A stretch of DNA of 64,000 bases from Streptomyces boluensis. Lineage in GTDB: Bacteria; Actinomycetota; Actinomycetes; Streptomycetales; Streptomycetaceae. The stretch is taken from assembly GCF_009908195.1 (NCBI RefSeq), contig NZ_JAAAHS010000002.1, positions 1 through 64,000 of the forward strand. The letters are read 5' to 3'. The notes below the pieces were generated by a model. That model had not been told where the DNA came from. It ran no database searches and saw only the letters and a program-made list of their open reading frames with translations. This document shows, one piece after another, positions 1-7,971 of this stretch (position 1 is the first letter of the stretch; each line of letters opens with the position of its first letter). The translations under genes and the position numbers were made by a program.

Positions 1-131
1 GCGCCGACCGCTGCCGCGCGGGCCAGCAACACCGCGGTCAGCGCGGCCAGTTCGTCCGCGTCGAGGTGCCCCCTCTCCACCCGTATCAGCTGCGCGTCCG
101 GTGCGGCATTGCTCTGCTGGTCGGCGTCCAT
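1..131 (-). CDS. Acyl-CoA carboxylase epsilon subunit (N-terminal part, cut by window edge)
   Basis: Reading leftward from the ATG at 131 gives 43 residues with the pattern IRVERGHLDADELAALTAV, typical of the small epsilon subunit (AccE/PccE) of actinobacterial acyl-CoA carboxylases. In that family the subunit binds the beta carboxyltransferase and stimulates the complex. A GGAAGG ribosome binding site lies 5-6 bases before the ATG. It follows the beta-subunit gene by 26 bases on the same strand, the usual beta-epsilon order. The C-terminus lies outside the window. The call rests on a short match plus context. Confidence 0.8.
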   Translation of the reverse strand, partial: MDADQQSNAAPDAQLIRVERGHLDADELAALTAVLLARAAAVG

Positions 132-157
132 GTGAATCCTTCCCTGGCTGCGGTCGG

Positions 158-1732
158 TCACTGCGGCGGGTTGCCGTGCTTGCGGCGGGGCAGGTCGGCG
201 TCCTTGGCGCGGAGCATGGCCAGGGAGCGGATCAGCGTCGACCGGGTGTCACGCGGGTCGATGACGTCGTCGACGAGGCCGCGTTCGGCGGCGTAGTACG
301 GGTGGACCAGTTCGGTGCGGTACTCCTCGATCTTCTGCCGGCGCATCGCCTCCGGGTCGTCGGCGGCGGCGATCTCCCGGCGGAACACCACGTTGGCGGC
401 GCCCTCGGCGCCCATCACGGCGATCTCGTTGCCGGGCCAGGCCAGCGCGATGTCGGCGCCGATGGAGCGGGAGTCCATCACGATGTAGGCGCCGCCGTAC
501 GCCTTGCGCAGCACCACCGAGATACGCGGCACCGTGGCGTTGCAGTACGCGTAAAGGAGCTTCGCGCCGCGCCGGATGATGCCCTCGTGCTCCTGGTCGA
601 CGCCCGGCAGGAAGCCCGGCACGTCGACGAGGGTGACCAGCGGAATGTTGAACGAGTCGCAGAACTGCACGAACCGCGCCCCCTTCTCACTCGCCTTGAT
701 GTCCAGGACGCCCGCCGTGGCGCTCGGCTGGTTGGCGACGACACCGACGGTCTGGCCGTCCAGGCGGGCCAGGGCGCAGACGATGTTGGGCGCCCAGGCG
801 GCGTGCACCTCCATGAAGTCGCCGTCGTCGACGAGTTCACCGACCACGGCCCGGATGTCGTAACTGCGGTTGGCGTCCGCCGGGACCAGGTCGAGCAGCG
901 TGTCGCCGGGCCGGTCGGCCGGGTCGTCGCTCATCGCGGCGGGCGCCAGCTCGCGGTTGTTCTGCGGCAGCATCGACAGCAGGTAGCGGACCTCGGCGAT
1001 GCAGGTCTCCTCGTCGTCGTACGCGAAGTGCGCGACGCCGGAGGTCTCCGCGTGCACGTCGGCGCCGCCGAGCCCGTTCTGCGTGATCTCCTCGCCCGTC
1101 ACCGCCTTCACCACGTCAGGACCGGTGATGAACATCTGCGAGGTCTCGCGGACCATGAACACGAAGTCCGTCAGGGCGGGCGAGTACGCCGCGCCACCCG
1201 CGCACGGGCCGAGCATCACCGAGATCTGCGGGATGACGCCGGACGCCTTCGTGTTGCGCTGGAAGATGCCGCCGTACCCCGCGAGCGCGCTGACGCCCTC
1301 CTGGATACGGGCGCCCGCGCCGTCGTTCAGGGAGACCAGCGGCGCACCCGCCGCGATGGCCATGTCCATGATCTTGTGGATCTTCGTCGCGTGCGCCTCA
1401 CCCAGCGCGCCGCCGAATACGCGGAAGTCGTGCGCGTACACGAAGACCGTGCGGCCCTCGACGGTGCCCCAGCCGGTGATGACACCGTCGCCGTGCGGGC
1501 GTTTCTTCTCCAGGCCGAAGCCCGTCGCCCGGTGCCGGCGCAGCGGCTCGACCTCGCTGAAACTGCCTTTGTCCAGGAGGAGTTCGATGCGCTGATGGGC
1601 GGTCAGCTTGCCCTTGGCGTGCTGGCGTTCGGTGGCCTTCGGGTCGGGCCCGTTGCGGGCCAGCTCCTTCAGTGCGGACAGCGCGTCGAGGCGGTCGGTG
1701 GTGGCTCCGGCCCGGGATTCTGCGGTGAGCAT
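158..1732 (-). CDS. Acyl-CoA carboxylase beta subunit (carboxyltransferase)
   Basis: A 524-residue biotin-dependent carboxyltransferase that moves CO2 from carboxybiotin to acetyl- or propionyl-CoA to make malonyl- or methylmalonyl-CoA extender units. Both crotonase-type oxyanion loops are visible: GPCAGGAAYS near residue 175 and RKAYGGAYIVM near 409-419. At the position where Streptomyces PccB has the specificity-determining Asp422, this protein has Ile417, as in AccB-type subunits that also accept acetyl-CoA. A GTG at 1744 overlaps the ribosome binding site GGAG (1744-1747), so I use the ATG at 1732, 11 bases downstream of it. It lies upstream of the epsilon gene and downstream of a PPTase and carrier protein on the same strand, pointing to extender-unit supply. 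No biotinylated alpha subunit is in the window. Confidence 0.92.
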   Translation of the reverse strand: MLTAESRAGATTDRLDALSALKELARNGPDPKATERQHAKGKLTAHQRIELLLDKGSFSEVEPLRRHRATGFGLEKKRPHGDGVITGWGTVEGRTVFVYAHDFRVFGGALGEAHATKIHKIMDMAIAAGAPLVSLNDGAGARIQEGVSALAGYGGIFQRNTKASGVIPQISVMLGPCAGGAAYSPALTDFVFMVRETSQMFITGPDVVKAVTGEEITQNGLGGADVHAETSGVAHFAYDDEETCIAEVRYLLSMLPQNNRELAPAAMSDDPADRPGDTLLDLVPADANRSYDIRAVVGELVDDGDFMEVHAAWAPNIVCALARLDGQTVGVVANQPSATAGVLDIKASEKGARFVQFCDSFNIPLVTLVDVPGFLPGVDQEHEGIIRRGAKLLYAYCNATVPRISVVLRKAYGGAYIVMDSRSIGADIALAWPGNEIAVMGAEGAANVVFRREIAAADDPEAMRRQKIEEYRTELVHPYYAAERGLVDDVIDPRDTRSTLIRSLAMLRAKDADLPRRKHGNPPQ

Positions 1733-1778
1733 GGCTTTGCGCACTCCTTCAGCAGCGGTCGGTGAGGTGGTTCGCGGA

Positions 1779-2648
1779 TCACACGCCGGAGGCCGCGCCC
1801 AAAGCCGTGCCGTCGGCCGCGGGCAACGAGGTGCACAGCCGTTCCTTGACGGTGGCGATCAGCTCGTCGGCGTCCTCGGCGTACAGGGACTTGAGGGGCA
1901 GCCTGCGGGTGGTGCCGCACTGCTCGGTGTGGGACGGCACCGCCACGGCGGCGACGTGCCCGGGGTGGCCCGGCACGTTCCGTACGGTCCAGCCGGGCGG
2001 GCCCTCGGGCGCGCCGGGGCCGCGGTCCTCGCCCAGGTAGTCGGCGCCCAGATCACGGGTGAGGCCGGTGCCGATGCCCTTGAGGTAGGCCTCCTTGCGG
2101 GTCCACAACCGCCCGAAGGCGGCGGGACGTTCGTGCGGCGGCAGCCGGCCCAGCTCCGCCTGCTCCCTCGGGTGCAGGGCGGGCAGCGACATCTGCGTGG
2201 TCTCCGGCGACGGCAGCCGCTCCACGTCGACGCCCACGGTCGCGGCCGAGATCCCGATGATGGCGAGGCCGTGGCTGTGCGACAGGGAGAAGTTCAACGG
2301 CACCGGCGAGCCGGTGATGACGGGCCGGCCGTGCGGCCCGCCGCAGGAGCTGCACGGCGCCCGGGACAGCAGCAGCTCACCGGGCGCGACCCCCGTGTAC
2401 GCGGCCAGGAGGCGGCGCAGCGCGATGTGCGCCGTCACGTACCGCAACCGGTCGAGGGGCCGTACGAAGGCGGCGGCGCGGGTCAGTTCGTCCTCGTCGA
2501 GCTCGGCCGTGGGCAGGGTCGTCGGGCCGTCGTCCCGGTCGGGGCCGTGCAGCGCCCACAGGTGCAGTCCGCCCTTCTCGACGGCGGCGGCGGGCGGGCG
2601 CGGGGCGGTTCTGGCACCGATCAGCGTGCCGGTGCTTGCTTCGGTCAT
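1779..2648 (-). CDS. Sfp-type 4'-phosphopantetheinyl transferase
   Basis: This 289-residue protein should transfer phosphopantetheine from CoA to the conserved serine of a carrier protein. Visible family motifs are GRPVI and FSLSHSHGLA, then VGVDVER with the Mg-binding acid, then LWTRKEAYLKGIGTGL with the Glu-Ala-x-x-K of the catalytic core. Its ATG overlaps the stop of the carrier protein gene by four bases (ATGA at 2645-2648), so the two are probably translationally coupled and the carrier at 2645-3067 is the obvious partner. The N-terminal 25 residues and about 25 C-terminal residues extend beyond the core fold. It belongs to a different subgroup from the second PPTase at 26038. Confidence 0.93.
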   Translation of the reverse strand: MTEASTGTLIGARTAPRPPAAAVEKGGLHLWALHGPDRDDGPTTLPTAELDEDELTRAAAFVRPLDRLRYVTAHIALRRLLAAYTGVAPGELLLSRAPCSSCGGPHGRPVITGSPVPLNFSLSHSHGLAIIGISAATVGVDVERLPSPETTQMSLPALHPREQAELGRLPPHERPAAFGRLWTRKEAYLKGIGTGLTRDLGADYLGEDRGPGAPEGPPGWTVRNVPGHPGHVAAVAVPSHTEQCGTTRRLPLKSLYAEDADELIATVKERLCTSLPAADGTALGAASGV

Positions 2649-3067
2649 CCGAGCAGGTGCGGCGACGGGCCGGGCCGGGCGGTACGGGACGGCTCTTTTC
2701 CGAGCAGCGCGGTACGGGGCGGCTCCTCGAGCAGGGCGGTACGGGTCGGCTCCTCCAGGCGGGCGGCGAGCGCCGTGGCCAGCTCGGTGACCGTGTCATG
2801 GGTGAGCAGCAGATCCACCGGTACGTCGACCCGCAGGGCGAGTCGCAGGGTGCGGGTGAGCCGTAGTGCCGTGAGCGAGTTGAGGCCCTGCGCGCGCAGC
2901 GAGCGCTCCGCGCTGACCCGGTGCGCCGGGGGCACGTCGAGGGCGCCGGTGAGGACCCGGCAGAGGTAGCCACTGATCAGACGGGCGCGTTCGTCGACGG
3001 CTTTGCCGCGCAACGCCGCGGGCGGCAAAGGGAGTTGAAGGGTGTCAGGCGCGGTGGACCCGGCCAT
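2645..3067 (-). CDS. Free-standing acyl/peptidyl carrier protein with repeated C-terminal tail
   Basis: A 140-residue protein. Residues about 25-105 match the phosphopantetheine-attachment fold, with the modifiable serine expected at Ser64 in QGLNSLTALRL. The residue before that serine is Asn rather than the Asp of the usual DSL motif. After the carrier domain, about 35 residues contain three imperfect copies of a unit like EEPxRTALL, encoded by an imperfect nucleotide repeat. The start is clear: AAAGGAG lies six bases before the ATG. It is first in the leftward group PPTase, carboxylase beta, carboxylase epsilon. The cargo cannot be told from sequence, since no adenylation or ketosynthase gene is in the window. 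Confidence 0.85.
   Translation of the reverse strand: MAGSTAPDTLQLPLPPAALRGKAVDERARLISGYLCRVLTGALDVPPAHRVSAERSLRAQGLNSLTALRLTRTLRLALRVDVPVDLLLTHDTVTELATALAARLEEPTRTALLEEPPRTALLGKEPSRTARPGPSPHLLG
2678..2760. repeat. Three imperfect direct repeats inside the carrier protein tail
   Basis: The octamer GGTACGGG recurs at 2681, 2711 and 2738, each followed by a variant of CGGCTC, giving unit lengths of 30 and 27 bases. Both spacings are multiples of three, so the reading frame of the carrier protein gene is kept and the units encode EEPxRTALL-like peptides. Confidence 0.8.
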
Positions 3068-3601
3068 GGTGATCTCCTTTCCGCGGGATACCTCCCAGTG
3101 TCGTGAGGTACCTGGAAACAGGTGATAACCGCCGACTCATGGACGGGTCGCCCGCGTACCGGGGGTGCTAACCGCCGGCTCATGGGCGGATCGCGCGCGC
3201 GCGGAGGTGGATTACCGGCCGGTGCCAGAAGCGGCCGGACCTGCAACGACCGGGCCGCAGAAGGGAGTTCCGTGGGGACGGGGGTGCCGTCGGTGCCGGG
3301 CCGGCGAGCAAGGAGAGGTGGCTGCCGGGCGGGCGAGGAGAGGGAAAGGATGAGGAGAGGAGAGAGAAGTGCCGGGCCGGGCGGGGAGTTCGATGCCGTA
3401 CCGGGACGGGAAGTGCGTGCCCAGCGTCGTACGGGGCGGGTCCGGGCCGGTGTCGTCGTGGGGTTCCCGCCCGCTCCCCGTCGGGGGTGCTCGTCCGGGT
3501 GACGGGCACGGGGTGCGGATCGGCCGCTGTGCCGGGTGCGTTACCGGCGCTGCTCGCGGCAGACGGGACTGATGTCGTGCGGTGCTAGCGGTCGGGCCCG
3601 G
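3068..3601. other. Intergenic region, 534 bases, with a direct repeat and a polypurine tract
   Basis: I see no convincing gene here. It holds the ribosome binding site and promoter of the carrier protein operon, a 26-base direct repeat (3126-3151 and 3169-3194), and a strongly purine-rich stretch on the plus strand at about 3331-3370. The end next to 3601 should contain the transcription end of the amine oxidase gene, but I found no strong hairpin. Confidence 0.6.
3126..3194. repeat. 26-base direct repeat upstream of the carrier protein operon
   Basis: TAACCGCCGACTCATGGACG at 3126 recurs as TAACCGCCGGCTCATGGGCG at 3169. About 23 of 26 bases match and the offset is 43 bases. It lies 60-127 bases upstream of the carrier protein start, a position suited to activator binding; the function is inferred. 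Confidence 0.55.
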
Positions 3602-5056
3602 TCAGGCGGCGGCCGCTGCGACCACCTTCCCGGCCTGTTCGGCGGCCCGGAAGCCGGACTCGATCGCGCCCTCGATGAACGCGCCGTTCCAGCCGCTCGC
3701 GACGTCCGCGCCGGCGAACAGCATCCGGCCGTGCGGCTGCTGGATGCCGGGCAGCTGACGAAGGAGCTGTCCCGGGCGGCGCAGGCCCCAACCGCCGCGG
3801 GAGTACGGGTCGTTGCCCCACTCCTGGGAGCGGTGGGCGACGACGGTCGCGCCGGGTATGTACTCACGGACCGCGTTCTGCACGGCCGTCTTGCTCGACG
3901 CGTCGAGGGACGGTCCCGCGAAGCCGACCATGAGGCGGCCGCCGCCGGGCAGTTCCTTCTGCGGTATCAGCATCACCAGCGGCGACGTCTCGGTGCCCTG
4001 GCCGTAGACCGCGTCGACGGTGCCGCTGAGGTGGATCCACACCTTGGTGCCCAGGCCGACGCCCACGCCCTCGGACGCCGCGTCGGTGTGCACCTTGGGC
4101 AGGCCCGGGTTGAACTGGATCGTCTTCCACATGTTGACCGGTACGGCGACGACGACCGCCTTGGCGGTGTGCACCTCGCCGCTCTTGGTCTTCACCTCGA
4201 CGCCGCTGCCGGTCTCGGTGACCGATGCGACCGGCGAGCTGAGCTTCACGGTGGCGCCCGACTCGTCGAGCATCGCCTTGAGCAGGGCCGTCATGCCGGT
4301 GGTCGGCCGGTAGCCCATCTGGTTGTGCCACGCCTCGGTGGTCCAGCCGCCCAGCGCCCACCACTGGGCGAGCGCCGTCATGGCGCCGCGGGTGTTGTCG
4401 CCGCCGACGTACGCCGACGTGTATCCGGCGAGCCACTTCTTGTCCAGCGCGGTCAGCTCCAGCTGGGCGATCCGGTCGGCGAACGACAGCGGGTCGACCT
4501 TCTCCAGCAGGTCCTTGCGGAACAGCGGGTCGTTCGGCCGCTCGAAGTACTGCTCCGAGCCGGCGAAGAACTTCTTGAGCAGCTCGTTCATACGGGTGTT
4601 GGCCTCGGTGGGCGTCAGCGCCACGAAGCCGTTGTCGGCCGGCATGACGGAGCTGGTGTTGGCCAGCTCCGGCACGCTCTGCAGGCCGTAGCGCTGCATC
4701 TCCTTGGTGACGAGCGGCTGGTCGGGGCTGACCCAGCCGCCGCCGAGGTCGATCTGCTCGCCGGCGAACGTGTCGGTCCAGATGCGGCCGCCGATCCGGT
4801 CGCGGGCTTCGAGGACGGTCACGCTCAGGCCCTTGGCGCGCAGTTCACGCGCCGCGGTGCCACCGGCGTATCCGGCACCGATGACGATGACGTCCGACGC
4901 CGCCTTCCCGCTGGGAGCGGCCTGGCTCACATACGCGCCGACGCCGATCGCACCGGCGAGCGCGGACGCGCCGGACGCCTTGAGGATGAAGCGGCGTCCG
5001 AACCGCGGGGCCGCGTGCCGCCGCGTGCTGGACGTGCTGGAAGGGTGAGAAGTCAT
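3602..5056 (-). CDS. Tat-exported flavin monoamine oxidase family protein
   Basis: A 484-residue FAD enzyme of the amine oxidase superfamily, expected to oxidise an amine or C-N bond with release of H2O2. The N-terminus has a twin-arginine motif (RRFILK near residue 21) and a hydrophobic stretch, so it is probably exported folded. The dinucleotide-binding motif VIVIGAGYAGG follows, then LEARDRIGGR and IDLGGGW, and the C-terminal flavin motif ending in SGWNGAFIEGAIESGFRAA. It is clearly paralogous to the amine oxidase at 14310, which lacks the signal. A perfect 11-base inverted repeat lies just upstream (5092-5123). The substrate is unknown. AAAAGG precedes the ATG by about 8 bases. Confidence 0.88.
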   Translation of the reverse strand: MTSHPSSTSSTRRHAAPRFGRRFILKASGASALAGAIGVGAYVSQAAPSGKAASDVIVIGAGYAGGTAARELRAKGLSVTVLEARDRIGGRIWTDTFAGEQIDLGGGWVSPDQPLVTKEMQRYGLQSVPELANTSSVMPADNGFVALTPTEANTRMNELLKKFFAGSEQYFERPNDPLFRKDLLEKVDPLSFADRIAQLELTALDKKWLAGYTSAYVGGDNTRGAMTALAQWWALGGWTTEAWHNQMGYRPTTGMTALLKAMLDESGATVKLSSPVASVTETGSGVEVKTKSGEVHTAKAVVVAVPVNMWKTIQFNPGLPKVHTDAASEGVGVGLGTKVWIHLSGTVDAVYGQGTETSPLVMLIPQKELPGGGRLMVGFAGPSLDASSKTAVQNAVREYIPGATVVAHRSQEWGNDPYSRGGWGLRRPGQLLRQLPGIQQPHGRMLFAGADVASGWNGAFIEGAIESGFRAAEQAGKVVAAAAA

Positions 5057-5091
5057 CCGAGCACCTTTTCCGTTGAGGACTGAAAATCACC

Positions 5092-5123
5092 GCCGAAAAC
5101 AGAACCGCCGATCTGTTTTCGGC
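5092..5123. promoter_or_regulatory. Perfect 11-base inverted repeat, likely operator of the amine oxidase gene
   Basis: GCCGAAAACAG (5092-5102) and CTGTTTTCGGC (5113-5123) are exact reverse complements separated by 10 bases. The arm-to-arm distance is 21 bases, about two helical turns, which suits a dimeric repressor. It sits 36-67 bases before the amine oxidase start. Confidence 0.6.
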
Positions 5124-5215
5124 CAACGGAAAGTTAGTCGACTTGTTCGAACACCCGTCGCCCCAAAGGTAATTGGAGGGTCTGCCTCCGCCCTTTCCTC
5201 AGGAACGCCCACATG

Positions 5216-5255
5216 CTTCCGGGCCGGTGCCTGTCGAACGGCACCGGCCCGGAAG
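5216..5255. terminator. Hairpin terminator behind the MFS exporter gene
   Basis: A perfect 16-base stem (5216-5231 with 5240-5255) and an 8-base loop, 33 bases beyond the stop of the leftward MFS gene. There is no clear U-run, which is common for streptomycete terminators. Confidence 0.8.
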
Positions 5256-5287
5256 CGGAGTTGAGCTGTGTGTTTGTGGCGGAGGGA

Positions 5288-6916
5288 TCAGGCGGGCTGC
5301 TCCTCCCGGGCGGGTCCGCCGGACTCGACGGCCACCGCTTCAGATGTTTCGTCGGAGGATTCCTCGGACGCCGGGGCCGCCGCCGCGTTGGTCGGGGCCA
5401 CATGCCGGAGCATCGTGAGCGCGAGGACCGTCAGCGCGGTGACCAGGATTCCGCCGATGAGGGCGACGGTATTGAGCCCGGACGTGAACGCCTCCCGGGC
5501 GGGCGTGATGATCTGGCCGGCCAGCTCGCTCGGCAGCGACTCGGTCGCGTCGAGGGCACGGGCGAGGGTGTCGCGGCTGGCGTCGGCGACCGCGGCCGGG
5601 GTGTCGGCGGGGATGTCGTCGGCGACGCCGTTGCGGTACACGGTGGTGCCGAGGCTGCCGAGGGCGGCGATGCCGACGGCGAGACCGAAGTCGCTGCTGG
5701 TCTGCTGCAGCGCGGAGGCGGCACCGGCCTTCTCCGGGGGCGCCGAGCCGACGATGAGGGACACGCTCAGGCCCATCACCGGGCCGATGCCGGTGTAGAT
5801 GAAGGCGAAGCCGATGACGACCTGGAGCACTCCGCCGTCGCCGGTGTGGGCCTGGGTGAGGGTGAAGTAGCCGATGGCGGAGAGGATCAGGCCGATGGCG
5901 GTGACGTTGCCGGGCCGGATGCGGCGGGCCGCGATCGGGGCCAGCATCGACGAGGCGATCAGCAGCCCGGCGGCGGGCAGCAGCCACAGACCGGCCTCAA
6001 GCGGCGACAGGCCGCCGACCATCTGCAGGTACTGGGTGACGAAGAGGTAGATGCCGCCCATGGCGACGGCGGCGAACAGCATCACGCCGAGGGCCACGCT
6101 GAAGGCACGGCTGCGGAACAGGCTCAGGTCCAGCATCGGGTCGTCCAGGCGCAGTTGACGGCGGCCGAAGACGACGGCGAACACCACACCGACGGCGAGG
6201 GCGACCAGCGAGGCGGCTTCCGGGCCGTGCTTGGCGATCTCCTTGACGCCGTAGATGGCGGGCAGGATCGCGGCCAGGGACAGCACGACGCTCGCCAGGT
6301 CGATCCGGCCGGCCTTCTCGTCCTTGTACTCGGGCAGCAGGATCGGACCGGTGATCAGCAGCAGCGCCATGACGGGCACGGCGAGCAGGAACACCGAACC
6401 CCACCAGAACGCCTCCAGCATGGCCCCGCCGACGACCGGGCCGAGCGCGATGCCGACCGAGAAGCTGGCGGCCCAGATGCCGATGGCGGTGCCGCGCTGC
6501 TTCGGGTCCTGGAACATGTTGCTGATCAGGGCGAGCGTGGACGGCATCAGGGTGGCGCCGGCGATGCCGAGCAGGGCGCGGGCGGCGATCAGCATCTCGG
6601 GGCTGTTCGCGTACGCGGCGACCACGGAGGCGACGCCGAACGCGAGTCCGCCGATGAGCAGCAGCTTGCGGCGGCCGATGCGGTCACCGAGGGTGCCGGC
6701 CGTGACCAGGAACCCGGCGATCATGAAGGCGTAGATGTCGATGATCCACAGCATCTGGGTGCTGCTGGGCGCCAGTGCCTGGCCGAGGTGCGGCACCGCG
6801 AGGTGCAGCAGCGTCACGTCCAGGGACAGCAGGATGCTGGGCAGGGCCAGCATGGCGAGCCCCGCCCACTCCCGCCGGCCGGCGCGCGCGTTGCCCGCCG
6901 CTCTGATCGAAGTCAT
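5288..6916 (-). CDS. MFS drug exporter, DHA2 (EmrB/QacA, 14-helix) family
   Basis: A 542-residue proton-coupled efflux pump in the cytoplasmic membrane, likely exporting the product or giving self-resistance. Visible motifs are GDRIGRRKLL (motif A) between helices 2 and 3 and RALLGIAGATLMPSTLAL (motif C region, typical of antiporters), followed by many hydrophobic segments and a short acidic C-terminal tail. The frame is open further upstream, but AAAGG lies 9 bases before the ATG at 6916 and the homologue at 58744 starts at the equivalent place, so I use that start. It lies downstream of an SDR gene from which a hairpin separates it. Confidence 0.92.
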   Translation of the reverse strand: MTSIRAAGNARAGRREWAGLAMLALPSILLSLDVTLLHLAVPHLGQALAPSSTQMLWIIDIYAFMIAGFLVTAGTLGDRIGRRKLLLIGGLAFGVASVVAAYANSPEMLIAARALLGIAGATLMPSTLALISNMFQDPKQRGTAIGIWAASFSVGIALGPVVGGAMLEAFWWGSVFLLAVPVMALLLITGPILLPEYKDEKAGRIDLASVVLSLAAILPAIYGVKEIAKHGPEAASLVALAVGVVFAVVFGRRQLRLDDPMLDLSLFRSRAFSVALGVMLFAAVAMGGIYLFVTQYLQMVGGLSPLEAGLWLLPAAGLLIASSMLAPIAARRIRPGNVTAIGLILSAIGYFTLTQAHTGDGGVLQVVIGFAFIYTGIGPVMGLSVSLIVGSAPPEKAGAASALQQTSSDFGLAVGIAALGSLGTTVYRNGVADDIPADTPAAVADASRDTLARALDATESLPSELAGQIITPAREAFTSGLNTVALIGGILVTALTVLALTMLRHVAPTNAAAAPASEESSDETSEAVAVESGGPAREEQPA

Positions 6917-6948
6917 TGGTCTGGCCTTTCGATGAGTCGTCCATGGGG

Positions 6949-6983
6949 CTGCCGCCCCGCTCGTACGCGGGGCGGGGCGGCAG
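6949..6983. terminator. Hairpin behind the SDR gene
   Basis: A perfect 12-base GC-rich stem (6949-6960 with 6972-6983), about 40 bases past the stop of the leftward SDR at 7023 and just before the MFS ribosome binding site. It may act as a terminator or attenuator. Confidence 0.6.
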
Positions 6984-7022
6984 TAACTGCTGTGCGGGGG
7001 AAGGGGGTTGCGGCGTCGCGGG

Positions 7023-7784
7023 TCAGTGGGCGCCGGTGAGGCCCTGCGCGAAGCCACCGTCGACGGGGAACTCGACGTTGGTGGTGAAGGTGGCGTCGGC
7101 GGCCAGGAACAGCGCGGCCGCGGCGACCTCCTCGACGGTGCCCATGCGCTTCAGCGGCGAGGTGTCGGCGCCCTGCTTCTCGAAGTCGCGGCGCTCCTCC
7201 TCGGTCATGCCGGCGACACCCATGGTGGGGGTCTTGATGTAGCCGGGGGCCACCGAGTTGACACGGATCTTGCGGGGCAGGAGCTCGGCCGCGAGCACGT
7301 GGGAGATCGCGCGCACCGCTTCCTTGGAGCCCGAGTAGGCGCTCAGGCCCGGGAAGATGAGGTCGTTGGCGACCGTGGTGAAGACGATCGCGCCGTTGTC
7401 GTTGAGCAGCGGCGAGAGGCTCTGCACCGTGAAGAAGGCGCCCTTGGTGTTGATGGCGAAGTGCCGGTCCCAGGACTCCTCGGTGGTCTCCTCGAGGGTC
7501 TGCACCTCGGCGATGCCGTGATTGACGAAGAGGTAGTCGACCCGGCCGAGCTTCTCCTGCGCGGTGTCGGCGAGGCCGCGGATGTCGGCCATGCTCGCCG
7601 CGTCGGAGCGCACCACATGGGCCTTGTCCGACTTCAGCTCGGTGCGGGCCTCCTCGATCTTCTTCTCGTTGCGGCCGGTGTAGAGGACCTCGGCGCCGCC
7701 GTCCAGGAGCGCCTTGACGATGGCCAGACCCATGCCGTGCGTACCGCCGGTGACAACGGCCTTCTTGCCTGCGAACTTGCTCAT
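7023..7784 (-). CDS. Short-chain dehydrogenase/reductase (SDR), paralogue 1
   Basis: A 253-residue classical-size SDR, expected to reduce or oxidise a carbonyl/alcohol with NAD(P)H. The cofactor motif is TGGTHGMG near residue 12 and the active-site Tyr-x3-Lys is YSGSK. At the place of the catalytic serine, 13 residues before the tyrosine, this protein has Thr, whereas the paralogues at 11380 and 17736 keep Ser. The three share the unusual cofactor loop GGTHGMGL and the phrase VVRS(D/N)A, so they are recent relatives. AGGAG precedes the ATG at 7784. It is divergent from the large SARP gene, with a 187-base shared spacer. Confidence 0.9.
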   Translation of the reverse strand: MSKFAGKKAVVTGGTHGMGLAIVKALLDGGAEVLYTGRNEKKIEEARTELKSDKAHVVRSDAASMADIRGLADTAQEKLGRVDYLFVNHGIAEVQTLEETTEESWDRHFAINTKGAFFTVQSLSPLLNDNGAIVFTTVANDLIFPGLSAYSGSKEAVRAISHVLAAELLPRKIRVNSVAPGYIKTPTMGVAGMTEEERRDFEKQGADTSPLKRMGTVEEVAAAALFLAADATFTTNVEFPVDGGFAQGLTGAH

Positions 7785-7820
7785 GACGAAACTCCTAGAG
7801 ACAGCGTGCGAGGTACGTGG

Positions 7821-7866
7821 TGCGCCGGTTTCGCTCCGGCTCCTGCGCCGGTTTCGCTCCGGCCCC
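7821..7866. repeat. Two tandem 23-base units, each an internal palindrome
   Basis: The unit TGCGCCGGTTTCGCTCCGGC plus three bases occurs at 7821-7843 and again, head to tail, at 7844-7866; they differ at one base. Each contains GCCGG and CCGGC flanking TTTCGCT, so each could bind a dimer or form a hairpin. It lies in the divergent promoter region between SDR 1 and the large SARP. Confidence 0.75.
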
Positions 7867-7971
7867 TGAAGAGTGCGCCCGGCCCCTTGCAGTCCTCTGT
7901 CGGTCCGCTTGCACGGCCTTGCGGCGCACTGACACACCAGGCAGTGACCGGTGTGGCCGTACCGTGAGCCC

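Noticed and set aside
5213-7039. Long open frame on the plus strand opposite the MFS gene
   Set aside because: Its translation is repetitive Gly/Asp/Gln/His-rich sequence with no domain, a mirror effect of high GC3 on the real minus-strand gene.
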